Positions 7,970 through 17,520 of a stretch of DNA of 64,000 nucleotides are shown here, in pieces. Each line of letters starts with the position of its first letter. Within the stretch, counting starts at the first letter, position 1. This stretch comes from Glycomyces fuscus (lineage in GTDB: Bacteria; Actinomycetota; Actinomycetes; Streptosporangiales; Streptosporangiaceae): NCBI GenBank assembly GCA_002529455.1, contig NYMS01000001.1, forward strand, positions 1-64,000. The letters run 5' to 3'. The position numbers and the translations under genes are program-made. The notes under the pieces are model-generated. The model saw only the letters and a program-made list of their open reading frames with translations. It made no database searches and was not told where the DNA came from.

Positions 7970-9676
7970 GTGTCACTGAATAAGCACGTAGGGTCTCATG
8001 TTGACGGGGTGTCTCACCGTGGCCGGGTGGAACGCGTGCTCACCCGCGTCTTCCGCAACGACTGGAGTGCGCTGACACCGCCCGACATCGGGCGCTGGAC
8101 CCCCGACCTGCGGGTCAGCGTCGTCATCCCGGCGCGCGGCGGGCAGCGGCGCCTCGACCTCGCCCTGGCCTCCCTGGCCGCGCAGACCTATCCCGAGGAC
8201 CTCCTGGAGGTCGTGGTCGTGGACGACCACTCCTCCCCGCCGCTGCGGCTGCCCGACCTGCGCCCCGCGCACTGCCGCGTCCTGCCCGTCCCCGAAGGCG
8301 GCTGGGGCGCCGGATACGCCCGCGCCTACGGCGCCCACTCCAGCACCGGCGACGTCCTGCTGTGGATGGACGCCGACATGGTGGTGTGCCCCGAGTTCGT
8401 CGAGGCCCAGGCGCGCTGGCACCACGTACACGCCGAGGCCGTCACGCTCGGCCGGGTCCGCTTCGCCGACACCGGGCCCCAGAGCCCCACCGACGTCCTG
8501 GCCCTGGCCCGTACCGACGCCCTCCACCGGACCCTGGACACCGGCCGCCACCACGCGTGGGTCGAGCGCGTCCTCACCGAGAGCAACGGCCTGCGCGACG
8601 CCGACCACCTGGGCTTCCACGCCTACGTCGGCGCGGCGGCGGCCGTGCGCCGCAGCCTCTACGAGGCGGCCGGGGGAGTCGACCCCGACCTCGACCTGGG
8701 CCAGGACACCGAGTTCGGCTACCGCCTCTGGCAGGCGGGCGCCGTCCTGCTGCCCGAGCCCGCCGCCACCGGCTGGCACGTGGGCCGCGCGGGCACCGCG
8801 CGCACCCGGCTGCCCTCCGAGCGCTTCCGCACCGAGGTCCTCGCCGAGTTCATGCCGCACCCGCACGTCTACCGCGAGCGGGTGCCCGCCCACCGGCGCC
8901 GTATCCCGCTCGTGCACGCCGTGGTCGAGGTCTCCGGCGCGCCCTACGACCTGGTCCGCGGCTGCGTGGACCGGCTCCTGGACAGCGCCGAGACCGACCT
9001 GGCCCTCACCCTGGTCGCCGACTGGGAGGGCGCCGAGGAGGGAGGGGCCGCGCGCGGGACGCGGCGGCTGAGGGCGATGGACGGCCGGACCGGGCAGCGG
9101 CGGGACCGCGGCGGACCCCACCTGGACCTTCGCCTGATCCAGGCCAACTACCTGCGCGAACCCCGGATCTCCTTCGCCACGTCCGCGCCCCGCACCGGTT
9201 TCCCCTCGCCGTTCCTGCTCCAGGTCCCGGTCTCCTGGGGGCTGGGCCAGGTCGCCCTGTCCCGGCTGCTGGCCAGCGCCGAGCGCGCCCGCGCCGGACT
9301 CACCGAACTCTTCCCCGCCGCCTCGCCCACCCGCGACGCCGGGGTGCGGCTGTGGCGCACCCGTGCCCTGGCCCGGGCCATGCGGGTGTGCGAGGAGGGC
9401 GAGGACCTGGGCGACGTGGTCGCCGCGCTGCACGGCCGCTACCGGATCCACGCCGGGGAGGAGACGCTGACCGACCTGTCGCTGTACCGCTCGGTGCCCC
9501 CGCCCCCGCGCACCGAACCCGACCCGGTGGAGGTGGCCGCCCCGTCCGCGCAGACCGGGACGGGGGAGTACGACGTGGGGGAGGAGGGCGCCGACGCCGG
9601 GGCCCCGCGGTCGGGCGGGTGGCTGCGCTCGGGATGGGAGCGGGCCCGCCAGCGGCTGCGCCGCGAACGCGGCTGA
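7970..9676 (+). CDS. Family 2 glycosyltransferase
   Basis: About 568 residues. A GT-A (family 2) domain occupies roughly residues 35-290: RVSVVIPARGG at its start, VVVDDHSSPP (nucleotide-binding Asp pair), LLWMDADMVV (metal-binding DxD) and GQDTEFGYRLWQAG (catalytic-base region). The remaining ~280 residues have no recognised domain and end in a basic tail. No clear transmembrane helix, so a cytosolic or peripheral enzyme transferring a sugar to an unknown acceptor, probably for the envelope. Start uncertain: GTG 7970 is placed for leaderless expression from TATGGT (7958-7963); GTG 8009 or 8036 would give a protein still containing the whole domain. Confidence 0.82.
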   Translation: MSLNKHVGSHVDGVSHRGRVERVLTRVFRNDWSALTPPDIGRWTPDLRVSVVIPARGGQRRLDLALASLAAQTYPEDLLEVVVVDDHSSPPLRLPDLRPAHCRVLPVPEGGWGAGYARAYGAHSSTGDVLLWMDADMVVCPEFVEAQARWHHVHAEAVTLGRVRFADTGPQSPTDVLALARTDALHRTLDTGRHHAWVERVLTESNGLRDADHLGFHAYVGAAAAVRRSLYEAAGGVDPDLDLGQDTEFGYRLWQAGAVLLPEPAATGWHVGRAGTARTRLPSERFRTEVLAEFMPHPHVYRERVPAHRRRIPLVHAVVEVSGAPYDLVRGCVDRLLDSAETDLALTLVADWEGAEEGGAARGTRRLRAMDGRTGQRRDRGGPHLDLRLIQANYLREPRISFATSAPRTGFPSPFLLQVPVSWGLGQVALSRLLASAERARAGLTELFPAASPTRDAGVRLWRTRALARAMRVCEEGEDLGDVVAALHGRYRIHAGEETLTDLSLYRSVPPPPRTEPDPVEVAAPSAQTGTGEYDVGEEGADAGAPRSGGWLRSGWERARQRLRRERG

Positions 9677-9928
9677 CCGCCTCGCCCGGGCGGGGGAGCG
9701 CCCCGTGTGCCCCGGCGCCGTCCGCGCGGACCGGGGGGAGCAGGCGCCTGCCGGGGTCCGACCGCGACCGGGCAGATGGGGGAAGACATCGACCCGGAGA
9801 GCGGGCGGACCCCGCCGAACGCCCCTCGTCTGGAGGATGACCGAGGGCTACACGGCCGGTACTCAAGGTACCCGACGCCGCGTGCGCGCGGTCCCGGAGG
9901 GGTCACCGCCGCTCGGGCGCGCGGCCCC

Positions 9929-11074
9929 TCAGCTGACGGCGGCGATCGACTCCAGGAGCTTCTCGCGCAGGTCGTCGTTGACCGGGGCCGACCCCGTCTC
10001 CTCGGAGGCGGCCGACTGCCCCTCCGGGCTCACCACGTACCGCAGGAAGGACTTGACCCGCTCGGCCGCGGCGTCGTCGGGGTAGTCCAGGCACACGACC
10101 TCGTAGCTGACCAGGACCAGCGGGTAGCTGCCCGCCTCGGTCGTGCCGTAGTTCAGGTCCAGCGCCAGGTCGTACTCGCTGGGGTTGTCCTCGCGCTGCG
10201 GGGAGTCGGCGACCACCTGGGCGGCGGCCTCCGGGGAGATCTCCACGAACTCGCCGCCGACGCCGATGTCCACCGTGGACATGCCGTGCACGTGCGACAT
10301 CTCCACGTAGCCGATGGACCCCCGGGCCCGCTCGACCGTGTCGGCGATACCGCTGTTGCCCTGCGCCGACTCGCGCGCGGTGATCGGCCACTGCCCGCTC
10401 GGCTCGTGCGGCCAGGCGTCGGGCGCCGCGGCGTTGAGGTAGTTGGTGAAGTTCTCGGTGGTGCCCGAGTCGTCGGAGCGGTTGACCGGGGTGATCGCCG
10501 TGTCCGGCAGGTCGGCGTCCGGGTTGTCCGCGGCGATCTCGGGGTCGTTCCAGTGCGTGATCTCCTGGTTGAAGATCTTGGCCAGCGTCTCCGGGCGCAG
10601 GTTCAGCGAGTCCACGCCCTCCAGGTTGAACACCACCGCGATCGGTACCACGTACGCGGGCAGGTTGACCACGTCCGAACCGCCGCACCGCTCCCTGGCG
10701 TCGGCGTTCTCCTCCGGGTCCATCGCGGCGTCGGTCCCGGCGAAGGTCACCGCGTCGTCGATGAACTGGCTGCGCCCGCCGCCCGAACCGATCGAGTTGT
10801 AGTAGACGCGCGCGTCGTCGCAGGCCGACTGGTAACCGGCGATCCAGGTCGTCATCGCGTTCTCCTGGGCGCTGGAACCGGCCCCCGAGAGGCTGCCGGA
10901 GAAGCACTCCAGGCCCTCGGGAGCCTCCGGCGCGGCGCTGTCCGGGACGGCCTGGTCGCTGCCGCAGGCGGTCGAGGCCAGCAGCAGGCCGACCAGCGCG
11001 GCCGACGCGGCCCCCCTGGAGGCCCCGGGGCGGCGGAGGACGCCGGTCTTGGTGCGCTTGTTGGACGGGAGCAC
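9929..11074 (-). CDS. pstS: Phosphate ABC transporter substrate-binding lipoprotein
   Basis: 381 residues. A lipoprotein signal peptide ends in LLASTAC with the lipidated Cys near residue 37. The mature part has the PstS pattern: GAGSSAQ near the N-terminus, IGSGGGRSQF, FAGTDAAM, the PVNRSDDSGTTENFTNYL phosphate-binding loop and GNSGIADTV. It should capture orthophosphate outside the membrane for the PstCAB importer. No pstC, pstA or pstB is in the window, so this is a solo copy whose permease is elsewhere or just outside. The GTG at 11074 follows AAGGGG at about 12-base spacing. Confidence 0.9.
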   Translation of the reverse strand: MLPSNKRTKTGVLRRPGASRGAASAALVGLLLASTACGSDQAVPDSAAPEAPEGLECFSGSLSGAGSSAQENAMTTWIAGYQSACDDARVYYNSIGSGGGRSQFIDDAVTFAGTDAAMDPEENADARERCGGSDVVNLPAYVVPIAVVFNLEGVDSLNLRPETLAKIFNQEITHWNDPEIAADNPDADLPDTAITPVNRSDDSGTTENFTNYLNAAAPDAWPHEPSGQWPITARESAQGNSGIADTVERARGSIGYVEMSHVHGMSTVDIGVGGEFVEISPEAAAQVVADSPQREDNPSEYDLALDLNYGTTEAGSYPLVLVSYEVVCLDYPDDAAAERVKSFLRYVVSPEGQSAASEETGSAPVNDDLREKLLESIAAVS

Positions 11075-11179
11075 GACTGCTTCTATCCCCTTCGTCGGTG
11101 TCGGTGGTCCTGGTCTGCGTTCACCGCCGCGCGTCCCCGAACGGGCGCGTCGTCGCTGGTGATGGAGCACCGCCGAAGA

Positions 11180-11209
11180 ATTTAACCATCGGCGGACCGC
11201 CACCCCCAA
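11180..11209 (-). promoter_or_regulatory. Possible promoter of pstS
   Basis: On the minus strand TTGGGG (11204-11209) and TTAAAT (11180-11185) are separated by 18 bases, in the only A/T-rich patch of this gap. This would give a leader of about 100 bases. No convincing pair of PHO-box repeats was found. Confidence 0.4.
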
Positions 11210-11287
11210 GGCGGCCCCGTGTGGCATGGCGCTCACACGGAGGGGCGTGCATGACACGCGGACGGTACGGGCACGGGTAGATGCGTG

Positions 11288-13672
11288 ATGAGCACGCACG
11301 ACACGTCCACCGCTCCGACGTCAACCTACCGCCTCCAACTGCGCCCCGGGTTCACCCTGGAGGACGCCGCGGACCTGCTCGACTACCTGGACCGCCTGGG
11401 AACCGGGGCGGTCTACCTGTCCCCCATGCTCGCCGCCGCGCCGGGCTCCCAGCACGGCTACGACGTGGTCGACCCCACCCGGGTCTCCCCCGAACTGGGC
11501 GGGGACCGCGCCCGCGAGACCCTGGCCGCCAAGGCGCACGAGCTGGGCCTGGGCGTGGTCGCGGACATCGTGCCCAACCACGTGTCCGTGGCCCGCGCCG
11601 ACGCCAACCGCTGGTGGTGGGACGTCCTCGCCCACGGGCGGGAGTCGGCGTACGCGCGCTGCTTCGACATCGACTTCGACGCCGGGCCCCTGCTCATCCC
11701 GGTGCTGGGCGACGACGGCGACGGCGGACGGGCCGCCCTGGCCGACCTCGCCCTCGCCGACGGCTGCCTGGCCTACCACGACAAGCGCTATCCGCTCGCC
11801 CCCGGCACGTACGAGCCCGGCGACCCCGTCGAGCGGGTGCACGAGCGCCAGCACTACCGGCTGGTGTCCTGGCGCCGCGGTGACGGCGAACTCACCTACC
11901 GCCGGTTCTTCGACGTCAGCGAGCTGGCCGCCGTGCGGGTGGAGGACCCCGGCGTCTTCGACGCCACCCACGCCGAGATCCTGCGCTGGGCCGAACTCGG
12001 CCAGCTCGACGGGCTGCGGGTGGACCACGTGGACGGTCTCACCGACCCCGGCGGCTACCTGCGCCGCCTCGCCGAACGCTTCGGCGGCTGGGTGGTGGTG
12101 GAGAAGATCCTCGCCCCCGGCGAGAGCCTGCCGCAGTCCTGGCCGGTCGCCGGGACCACCGGGTACGACTCCCTGCGCGAGGTCTGCGGCGTGTTCGTCG
12201 ACCCCTCCGGCGAGGCCGACCTCACCACCCTCGCCCTCGACCAGGGGGTGGAGGTGGACGTCGCCGAGGCCGACCTGCGGGCCCGCCGCCACGCCGCCAC
12301 CGTGCTGCTGCGCGCCGAGGTGCGGCGGATCGCCGCCCTCCTGCCGCCCCGGCCGGACCGGGGGCGGCGGACGCCCCCGCCCGAGGCGGTGCGCCGGCGC
12401 GAGGAGGCCGTCGCCGAGCTGCTGTGCGCCTTCGACGTGTACCGCTCCTACCTGCCCGAGGGGGAGGGCGACTGGGCCCGGGCGGTGGAGACCGCCGCCG
12501 GGCGCCGCCCCGACCTGGCCCGGGACCTGGAGGCCGTCGACCTGCGGGTGCGCCGCGACCCCCGCGGTGAGGCCGCGCGCCGCATCCAGCAGACCAGCGG
12601 GATGGTCGTGGCCATGGGCACCGAGAACACGGCCTTCTACCGCACCACCAGGTTCGTCGCCCTCAACGAGGTGGGCGGCGACCCCGCCGACTTCGCCGTC
12701 ACGCCGCAGGAGTTCCACGACGGCGCGGCCCGCCGCGAGGCCTCCCGGCCGCACACCATGACCACCCTGTCCACGCACGACACCAAGCGCTCCGAGGACG
12801 TGCGGGCCCGCCTGGCCGCCCTCACGGAGGTGGCCGAGCCCTTCGCCGAGGCCGTGCGCCGCTGGACCGAACGGTGCGCCCTGCCCGAGCCCGCGCTCAA
12901 CCTGCTGGGGTGGCAGACCCTGGTCGGCGCCTGGCCCATCGGCGAGGAGCGCCTGGCCGAGTACCTGCTCAAGGCCGCCCGGGAGGCGCGTCTGGGGACC
13001 TCCTGGACCGAACCGGACCCCGACTTCGAGGACCGCGTCCGCTCCTGGCCCGCGCGGGTGCTGGGCGACAGGACCCTGCGCGGGGAGGTGGCCTCGGTGG
13101 TGGAGTCGGTGCGCCAGGCCGGGTGGAGCAACTCCCTGGGGCAGAAGGCCGTGCAGCTGCTGGGCCCGGGCGTCCCGGACCTGTACCAGGGCACCGAGCT
13201 GTGGGACCTGTCCCTGGTGGACCCCGACAACCGCAGGCCCGTGGACCACCAGGCCCGCGCGGACCTGCTCACCCGCATCGAGGACGGGTGGCGCCCACCG
13301 GTGGACGCCACCGGCGCGGCCAAGCTCCACCTGGTCCGCACGTGCCTGCGCGTGCGCCGCGAGCTGTGTCCCGCGGGGTACCTGCCGCTCACCGCCTCCG
13401 GCCCGGCCCGGCGCCACGCCCTGGCCTTCGCGCGGACCTCGGCCGGAGCCGGTCAGCCCGACCTCGCGGTGATCGCCACCAGGCTGCCGATCGGGCTGGC
13501 CGACGCGGGGGGCTGGGCGGAGACGGCCGTGGCGCTGCCCTCGGGGCCGGGGGAGTGGACCGACCGGCTCACGGGCGGGGTGGTGGCGCCCGAGAGCACC
13601 GACGGGCTCACCACGGCGCACCTGGCCGAGGTCCTCTCGCGGTACCCGGTGGCAGTCCTGACCCGGGGGTGA
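11288..13672 (+). CDS. treY: Maltooligosyl trehalose synthase
   Basis: 794 residues, a GH13-family TreY of usual length. It isomerises the reducing-end alpha-1,4 link of maltooligosaccharides to alpha,alpha-1,1, the first step of trehalose formation from glycogen. N-terminal TYRLQLRPGFTLEDAADLLDYL is TreY-typical. Catalytic regions: VADIVPNHVS (near 95), nucleophile Asp in GLRVDHVDGL (near 243), acid/base Glu in VVVEKIL (near 271) and Asp in LSTHDTKRSEDVR (near 497). Cytosolic. An in-frame GTG lies one codon upstream. The partner treZ is 1.1 kb downstream on the same strand; treX is not in the window. Confidence 0.96.
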   Translation: MSTHDTSTAPTSTYRLQLRPGFTLEDAADLLDYLDRLGTGAVYLSPMLAAAPGSQHGYDVVDPTRVSPELGGDRARETLAAKAHELGLGVVADIVPNHVSVARADANRWWWDVLAHGRESAYARCFDIDFDAGPLLIPVLGDDGDGGRAALADLALADGCLAYHDKRYPLAPGTYEPGDPVERVHERQHYRLVSWRRGDGELTYRRFFDVSELAAVRVEDPGVFDATHAEILRWAELGQLDGLRVDHVDGLTDPGGYLRRLAERFGGWVVVEKILAPGESLPQSWPVAGTTGYDSLREVCGVFVDPSGEADLTTLALDQGVEVDVAEADLRARRHAATVLLRAEVRRIAALLPPRPDRGRRTPPPEAVRRREEAVAELLCAFDVYRSYLPEGEGDWARAVETAAGRRPDLARDLEAVDLRVRRDPRGEAARRIQQTSGMVVAMGTENTAFYRTTRFVALNEVGGDPADFAVTPQEFHDGAARREASRPHTMTTLSTHDTKRSEDVRARLAALTEVAEPFAEAVRRWTERCALPEPALNLLGWQTLVGAWPIGEERLAEYLLKAAREARLGTSWTEPDPDFEDRVRSWPARVLGDRTLRGEVASVVESVRQAGWSNSLGQKAVQLLGPGVPDLYQGTELWDLSLVDPDNRRPVDHQARADLLTRIEDGWRPPVDATGAAKLHLVRTCLRVRRELCPAGYLPLTASGPARRHALAFARTSAGAGQPDLAVIATRLPIGLADAGGWAETAVALPSGPGEWTDRLTGGVVAPESTDGLTTAHLAEVLSRYPVAVLTRG

Positions 13673-13689
13673 GGACCGCCCGGGGGAGC

Positions 13690-13720
13690 GGGACCGCCTC
13701 CCGCCGCAGGAGGCGGTCCC
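13690..13720 (+). terminator. Hairpin terminator after treY
   Basis: Perfect 12-base stem GGGACCGCCTCC/GGAGGCGGTCCC with a 7-base loop, 17 bases after the treY stop. It suggests that treY is not simply co-transcribed with the downstream genes. Confidence 0.75.
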
Positions 13721-13824
13721 CGCCGCCCGGAACGCGGTTTCGTGAGGTCACCGGGATCGTCCGGTTCGCCGTAGTTCGGCCGGCACCGGCCCCTCAGCAC
13801 AGGAACGGTAGGCTTGCCGCGATC

Positions 13825-14712
13825 ATGGCGCGCACGAACACCCCACACACCACCGGCCCCAGGCTGCGCATGCCCGCCGCCGTCGCCGCGGCCCTGGCCT
13901 GCCCCTCCTGCGGGCGCGGACTCGACCAGGGCGATCGCGGGCTCTCCTGCGGCGGAGGGCACAGCTTCAACGTGGCCCGGGAGGGGTACGCGAGCCTGCT
14001 CACCGGGGCCACGCCGCCCGGGACGGGCGACAGCCGGGAGATGGTCGCCGACCGCCTCCGGTTCCAGGAGGCGGGCCACCACGACCCGATCTCCGCCGCG
14101 CTGGCCGCCGCCCTGGCCCGCGAGCTCACCGCGCCCGCGCCGCTGGTCGCCGACATCGGCGGCGGGACCGGTCACCACATGGCCCGGGTGCTGGACGCCC
14201 TGCCGAACGCCGTGGGGCTGACCGCCGACGCCTCCAAGTTCGCCGCCCGCAAGGCGGCCAGGGCGCACGAGCGCGGCGGCGCCGTGACCGCCGACGCCTG
14301 GCGGGGCCTGCCGCTGCGCGGGGACTCGGTGGACGCCCTGCTCAACGTGTTCGCGCCGCGCAACGCCGCCGAGTTCCACCGCGTCCTGCGCGCCGACGGG
14401 GTGCTGCTGGTGCTCACCCCCGCCGCCGACCACCTCGCCCAGCTGCGCGGACCGCTGGGCCTGCTGGAGGTGGACCCGCGCAAGGACGAGCGCCTCGCCG
14501 ACTCGCTGCACGGGCACTTCACCCCCGCCGGGGCCGAGGGCCTGCGCTTCACCATGGACCTGGACCACGCGGACGCCGCGACCGTCGTCGGCATGGGGCC
14601 CAGCGCCCGCCACATCGGCGCCGAGGAGCTGCGCGCCCGCATCGCCGCCCTGCCCGAACCGGTGGCCGTCACGGCGTCGGTGCGCCTGCACTCCTACCGT
14701 CCGCGCCGCTGA
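13825..14712 (+). CDS. RlmA/TlrB-like 23S rRNA (guanine-N1)-methyltransferase
   Basis: 295 residues. Residues ~25-50 form the RlmA-type zinc ribbon, CPSCG then LSCGGGHSFN (three Cys and a His), followed by the family GYASLLTG motif. A class I SAM-binding fold follows with VADIGGGTGHH (motif I, near 112). RlmA enzymes methylate N1 of G745 or G748 in helix 35 of 23S rRNA; in TlrB this contributes to tylosin resistance. Which guanine is used here cannot be told. The ATG at 13825 has a TAGGCT -10-like box 11 bases upstream. It sits between treY and treZ without an obvious functional link. Confidence 0.8.
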   Translation: MARTNTPHTTGPRLRMPAAVAAALACPSCGRGLDQGDRGLSCGGGHSFNVAREGYASLLTGATPPGTGDSREMVADRLRFQEAGHHDPISAALAAALARELTAPAPLVADIGGGTGHHMARVLDALPNAVGLTADASKFAARKAARAHERGGAVTADAWRGLPLRGDSVDALLNVFAPRNAAEFHRVLRADGVLLVLTPAADHLAQLRGPLGLLEVDPRKDERLADSLHGHFTPAGAEGLRFTMDLDHADAATVVGMGPSARHIGAEELRARIAALPEPVAVTASVRLHSYRPRR

Positions 14713-14784
14713 GCGAAACGGGCGGGTCCGGGCAACACCGACAGCCGCGGATGGCGGGCGCGGGAGAGGGGTAGACCACCCTCC

Positions 14785-16596
14785 GTGAGCGAAGCCGAGA
14801 CCACCCCGACCACGTCCGACGCCCTCGCCGCCCCCGCCCCGCCGGGGGTCGGCGCCCGCGGCGACTTCGCCGTGTGGGCGCCCCACCGCGAACGCGTCCG
14901 CCTGCGCCTGTACGGCGCCGAGGAGCGCGACGTCACCATGCGGCTCGACGACGACGGCTGGTGGCGGACCCGGGTCGAGGGCGCCGGGCCCGGCACCGAG
15001 TACGCCTACCTCCTGGACGGGGACCCCCAGCCCCTGCCCGACCCCCGCTCGCTCCACCAGCCCCACGGCGTCCACGGCCCCAGCCGCGTCCACGACCACG
15101 CCGCCTTCGACTGGACCGACTCCGCCTGGACCGGGCGCCCCCTCGCGGGCGCCGTCGTCTACGAACTCCACGTGGGCACCTTCACCCCCCAGGGCACCTT
15201 CGCCGCCGCCGCCGACCGCCTCGACCACCTGGTCGACCTCGGCGTCACCCACGTCGAGCTCATGCCGGTCAACGCCTTCGACGGCACCCACGGCTGGGGC
15301 TACGACGGCGTCCTGTGGGCGGCCGTGCACGACCCCTACGGCGGCCCCGATGGGCTCAAGGCCCTCGTCGACGCCTGCCACCGCCGCGGCCTGGCCGTCC
15401 TGCTCGACGTGGTCTACAACCACCTCGGCCCCTCGGGCGCCTACCTGCCCCGCTTCGGACCCTACTTCCGCGGTGAGAACGCCTGGGGGCCCTCCCTCAA
15501 CCTGGACGGCCCCGACTCCGACCCGGTCCGCCGCATGGTCCTGGACAACGCCCTGGACTGGCTGCGCCACTACCACCTGGACGGGCTGCGCCTGGACGCC
15601 GTGCACGCCCTGCGCGACGACCGCGCCACCCCGCTGCTCGCCGAACTCTCCGCGGAGGTCGACGCCCTCGCCGCCGCCCTGGGGCGACCGCTGTCCCTCA
15701 TCGCCGAGTCCGACCGCAACGACCCCCGCACCGTCCTGCCCCGCGAGGCGGGCGGCCTGGGCATGACCGCCCAGTGGTCCGACGACCTCCACCACGCCCT
15801 GCACGTCGCCCTCACCGGGGAGACCCACGGCTACTACTCCGACTTCGCCGACCCCGACGCGCTGCCCGCCGCGCTCACCCGCGTGTTCTGGCACGCGGGC
15901 ACCTACTCCAGCTTCCGCGGCCGCACCCACGGCGCGCCCGTGGACACCGCGCGCGTCCCCGGCAGCCGCTTCCTCGCCTACCTGAGCACCCACGACCAGA
16001 TCGGCAACCGGGCGCGGGGCGACCGCATGGGCGAACACGTCTCGCCGGGCCTGCTCGCCTGCGGCGCCGCGCTGGTGCTCTGCTCCCCCCACACCCCCAT
16101 GATCTTCATGGGGGAGGAGTGGGCGGCCACCACGCCCTGGCCCTTCTTCGCCTCCTTCACCGACCCCGACCTGGTCAGGGGCGTGCGCGAGGGCCGCCGC
16201 CGCGAGTTCGCCGCCCTGGGGTGGGACGAGGAGGAGATCCCCGACCCCATGGACCCGGCCACCCGCGACGGCGCGGTCCTGGACTGGTCCCAGCCAGGAC
16301 GCCAACCGCACGGGCTGGTCCTGGACACCTACCGGGCGCTCATCGCCCTGCGGCGCGTGGAGCCGGAGCTGTCCGACCCGCGCCTGGACCGCTTCACGGT
16401 CGAGGTCAGCGGCGGCGGACGCCGGCTCGTCCTGGTCCGGGGAAGCCTGCGGGTGGTGTGCAACCTGGGCTCCGACCCGGCCGGGGTGGAGCTGGACGCG
16501 GCCCCGCGCGAACTCCTGCTCGCCAACGGCGAGCCCAGGACCACGGGGACCACCGTCAACGTGCCGGGGGAGTGCTTCGCCGTCCTGCGGGTGTGA
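14785..16596 (+). CDS. treZ: Malto-oligosyltrehalose trehalohydrolase
   Basis: 603 residues, GH13 TreZ. It hydrolyses the terminal maltooligosyl unit made by TreY to release trehalose. N-terminal beta domain (FAVWAPHRERVRL), then a TIM barrel with ELHVGTFTPQGTF, VVYNHLG, nucleophile Asp in GLRLDAVHAL (near 266), Glu in SLIAESDRND (near 307) and LSTHDQIGNRARGDR (near 402). Length and order are normal. The GTG start at 14785 has TAGACC (14772-14777) 7 bases upstream, consistent with a leaderless message, and no close Shine-Dalgarno. Confidence 0.95.
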   Translation: MSEAETTPTTSDALAAPAPPGVGARGDFAVWAPHRERVRLRLYGAEERDVTMRLDDDGWWRTRVEGAGPGTEYAYLLDGDPQPLPDPRSLHQPHGVHGPSRVHDHAAFDWTDSAWTGRPLAGAVVYELHVGTFTPQGTFAAAADRLDHLVDLGVTHVELMPVNAFDGTHGWGYDGVLWAAVHDPYGGPDGLKALVDACHRRGLAVLLDVVYNHLGPSGAYLPRFGPYFRGENAWGPSLNLDGPDSDPVRRMVLDNALDWLRHYHLDGLRLDAVHALRDDRATPLLAELSAEVDALAAALGRPLSLIAESDRNDPRTVLPREAGGLGMTAQWSDDLHHALHVALTGETHGYYSDFADPDALPAALTRVFWHAGTYSSFRGRTHGAPVDTARVPGSRFLAYLSTHDQIGNRARGDRMGEHVSPGLLACGAALVLCSPHTPMIFMGEEWAATTPWPFFASFTDPDLVRGVREGRRREFAALGWDEEEIPDPMDPATRDGAVLDWSQPGRQPHGLVLDTYRALIALRRVEPELSDPRLDRFTVEVSGGGRRLVLVRGSLRVVCNLGSDPAGVELDAAPRELLLANGEPRTTGTTVNVPGECFAVLRV

Positions 16597-16679
16597 CGGG
16601 CCCCGCCCCGGGGCACCGGAACGTCACCGCGCTCCCCTAGCCTCGGTATGGTCCGCGATCCACGACGGAAAGGCCGCCC

Positions 16680-17504
16680 ATGAGCGACGACGCCTGGACA
16701 CTCGACCAGAGCTTCGAGGCGCACAACGGGACCGTGCGCTGGGCCCGGTTCGGCGAGGGGGACCCGGTGGTGCTGATGCACGGCACTCCCTTCTCCTCCT
16801 ACGTCTGGCGCCACGTCGCCCGCGCCCTGAGCGCCCGGTACACCGTCCACGTGTGGGACATGCCCGGCTACGGCGCCTCGGCCAAGCACGAGGGCCAGGA
16901 CGTGTCGCTGGCAGCCCAGCAGACCGCGTTCACCGCGCTGCTCGACCACTGGGGGCTGGAGCGCCCCGCCGTGGTGGCGCACGACTTCGGCGGCGCGGTG
17001 GCCCTGCGCTCGGCCGTCCTGGACAAGGCGGCCTACAGCCGCCTCGCCCTGGTCGACGCCGTCAGCGTCCGCCCCTGGGGCAGTGACTTCTTCCGCCTCG
17101 TCAACGCCAACGCCGACGTGTTCGCCGCGCTGCCCCCGCACCTGCACGAGGCGCTGGTGCGCGCCTACGTCTCCTCGGCCGCGCACCGCGAGCCGCGGTC
17201 GGCCACCCTGGACGCGCTCGTGCGCCCCTGGCTCGGAGCGGACGGCCGGCCCGCGTTCTACCGCCAGATCGCCCAGGCCGACGAGCGCCACACCGCCGAG
17301 GTGGAGGACGGGTACGCCGACCTCGACCTGCCGGTGCTGGTGGTGTGGGGCCGGGAGGACACCTGGCTGCCCCTGGACCGCGGCCGGCGGCTCGCCGCCG
17401 CGATCCCCGGGGCGCGTCTGCGCGTGCTGCCCGGGGCCGGGCACCTCGTCCAGGAGGACGCACCGGCCGAGCTCACCGCCGCCCTCCTGGACTTCCTGGG
17501 CTGA
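16680..17504 (+). CDS. Alpha/beta hydrolase of the epoxide hydrolase / haloalkane dehalogenase branch
   Basis: 274 residues, cytosolic. HGTPFSSYVW oxyanion motif (near 30), a nucleophile elbow AHDFGG with Asp rather than Ser (near 101), acid Asp in WGREDTWLP (near 226) and His in GAGHLVQEDAP (near 253). An Asp nucleophile places it with epoxide hydrolases and haloalkane dehalogenases, which work through an alkyl-enzyme ester. The residue after the Asp is Phe where both groups usually have Trp, so the substrate is open. ATG 16680 with GGAAAGG at 5-6 bases; TATGGT at 16647-16652 is a possible -10. Confidence 0.82.
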   Translation: MSDDAWTLDQSFEAHNGTVRWARFGEGDPVVLMHGTPFSSYVWRHVARALSARYTVHVWDMPGYGASAKHEGQDVSLAAQQTAFTALLDHWGLERPAVVAHDFGGAVALRSAVLDKAAYSRLALVDAVSVRPWGSDFFRLVNANADVFAALPPHLHEALVRAYVSSAAHREPRSATLDALVRPWLGADGRPAFYRQIAQADERHTAEVEDGYADLDLPVLVVWGREDTWLPLDRGRRLAAAIPGARLRVLPGAGHLVQEDAPAELTAALLDFLG

Positions 17505-17520
17505 GGGGCGCCCGGGCCGG

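Noticed and set aside
11075..11287. PHO boxes upstream of pstS
   Set aside because: A single GTTCACC occurs, but no tandem 11-base repeat in the right orientation.
13453..16311. 952-codon minus-strand open frame over the rRNA methyltransferase and treZ genes
   Set aside because: Shadow of conserved genes on the other strand, with repetitive Gly/Val/Ala composition.
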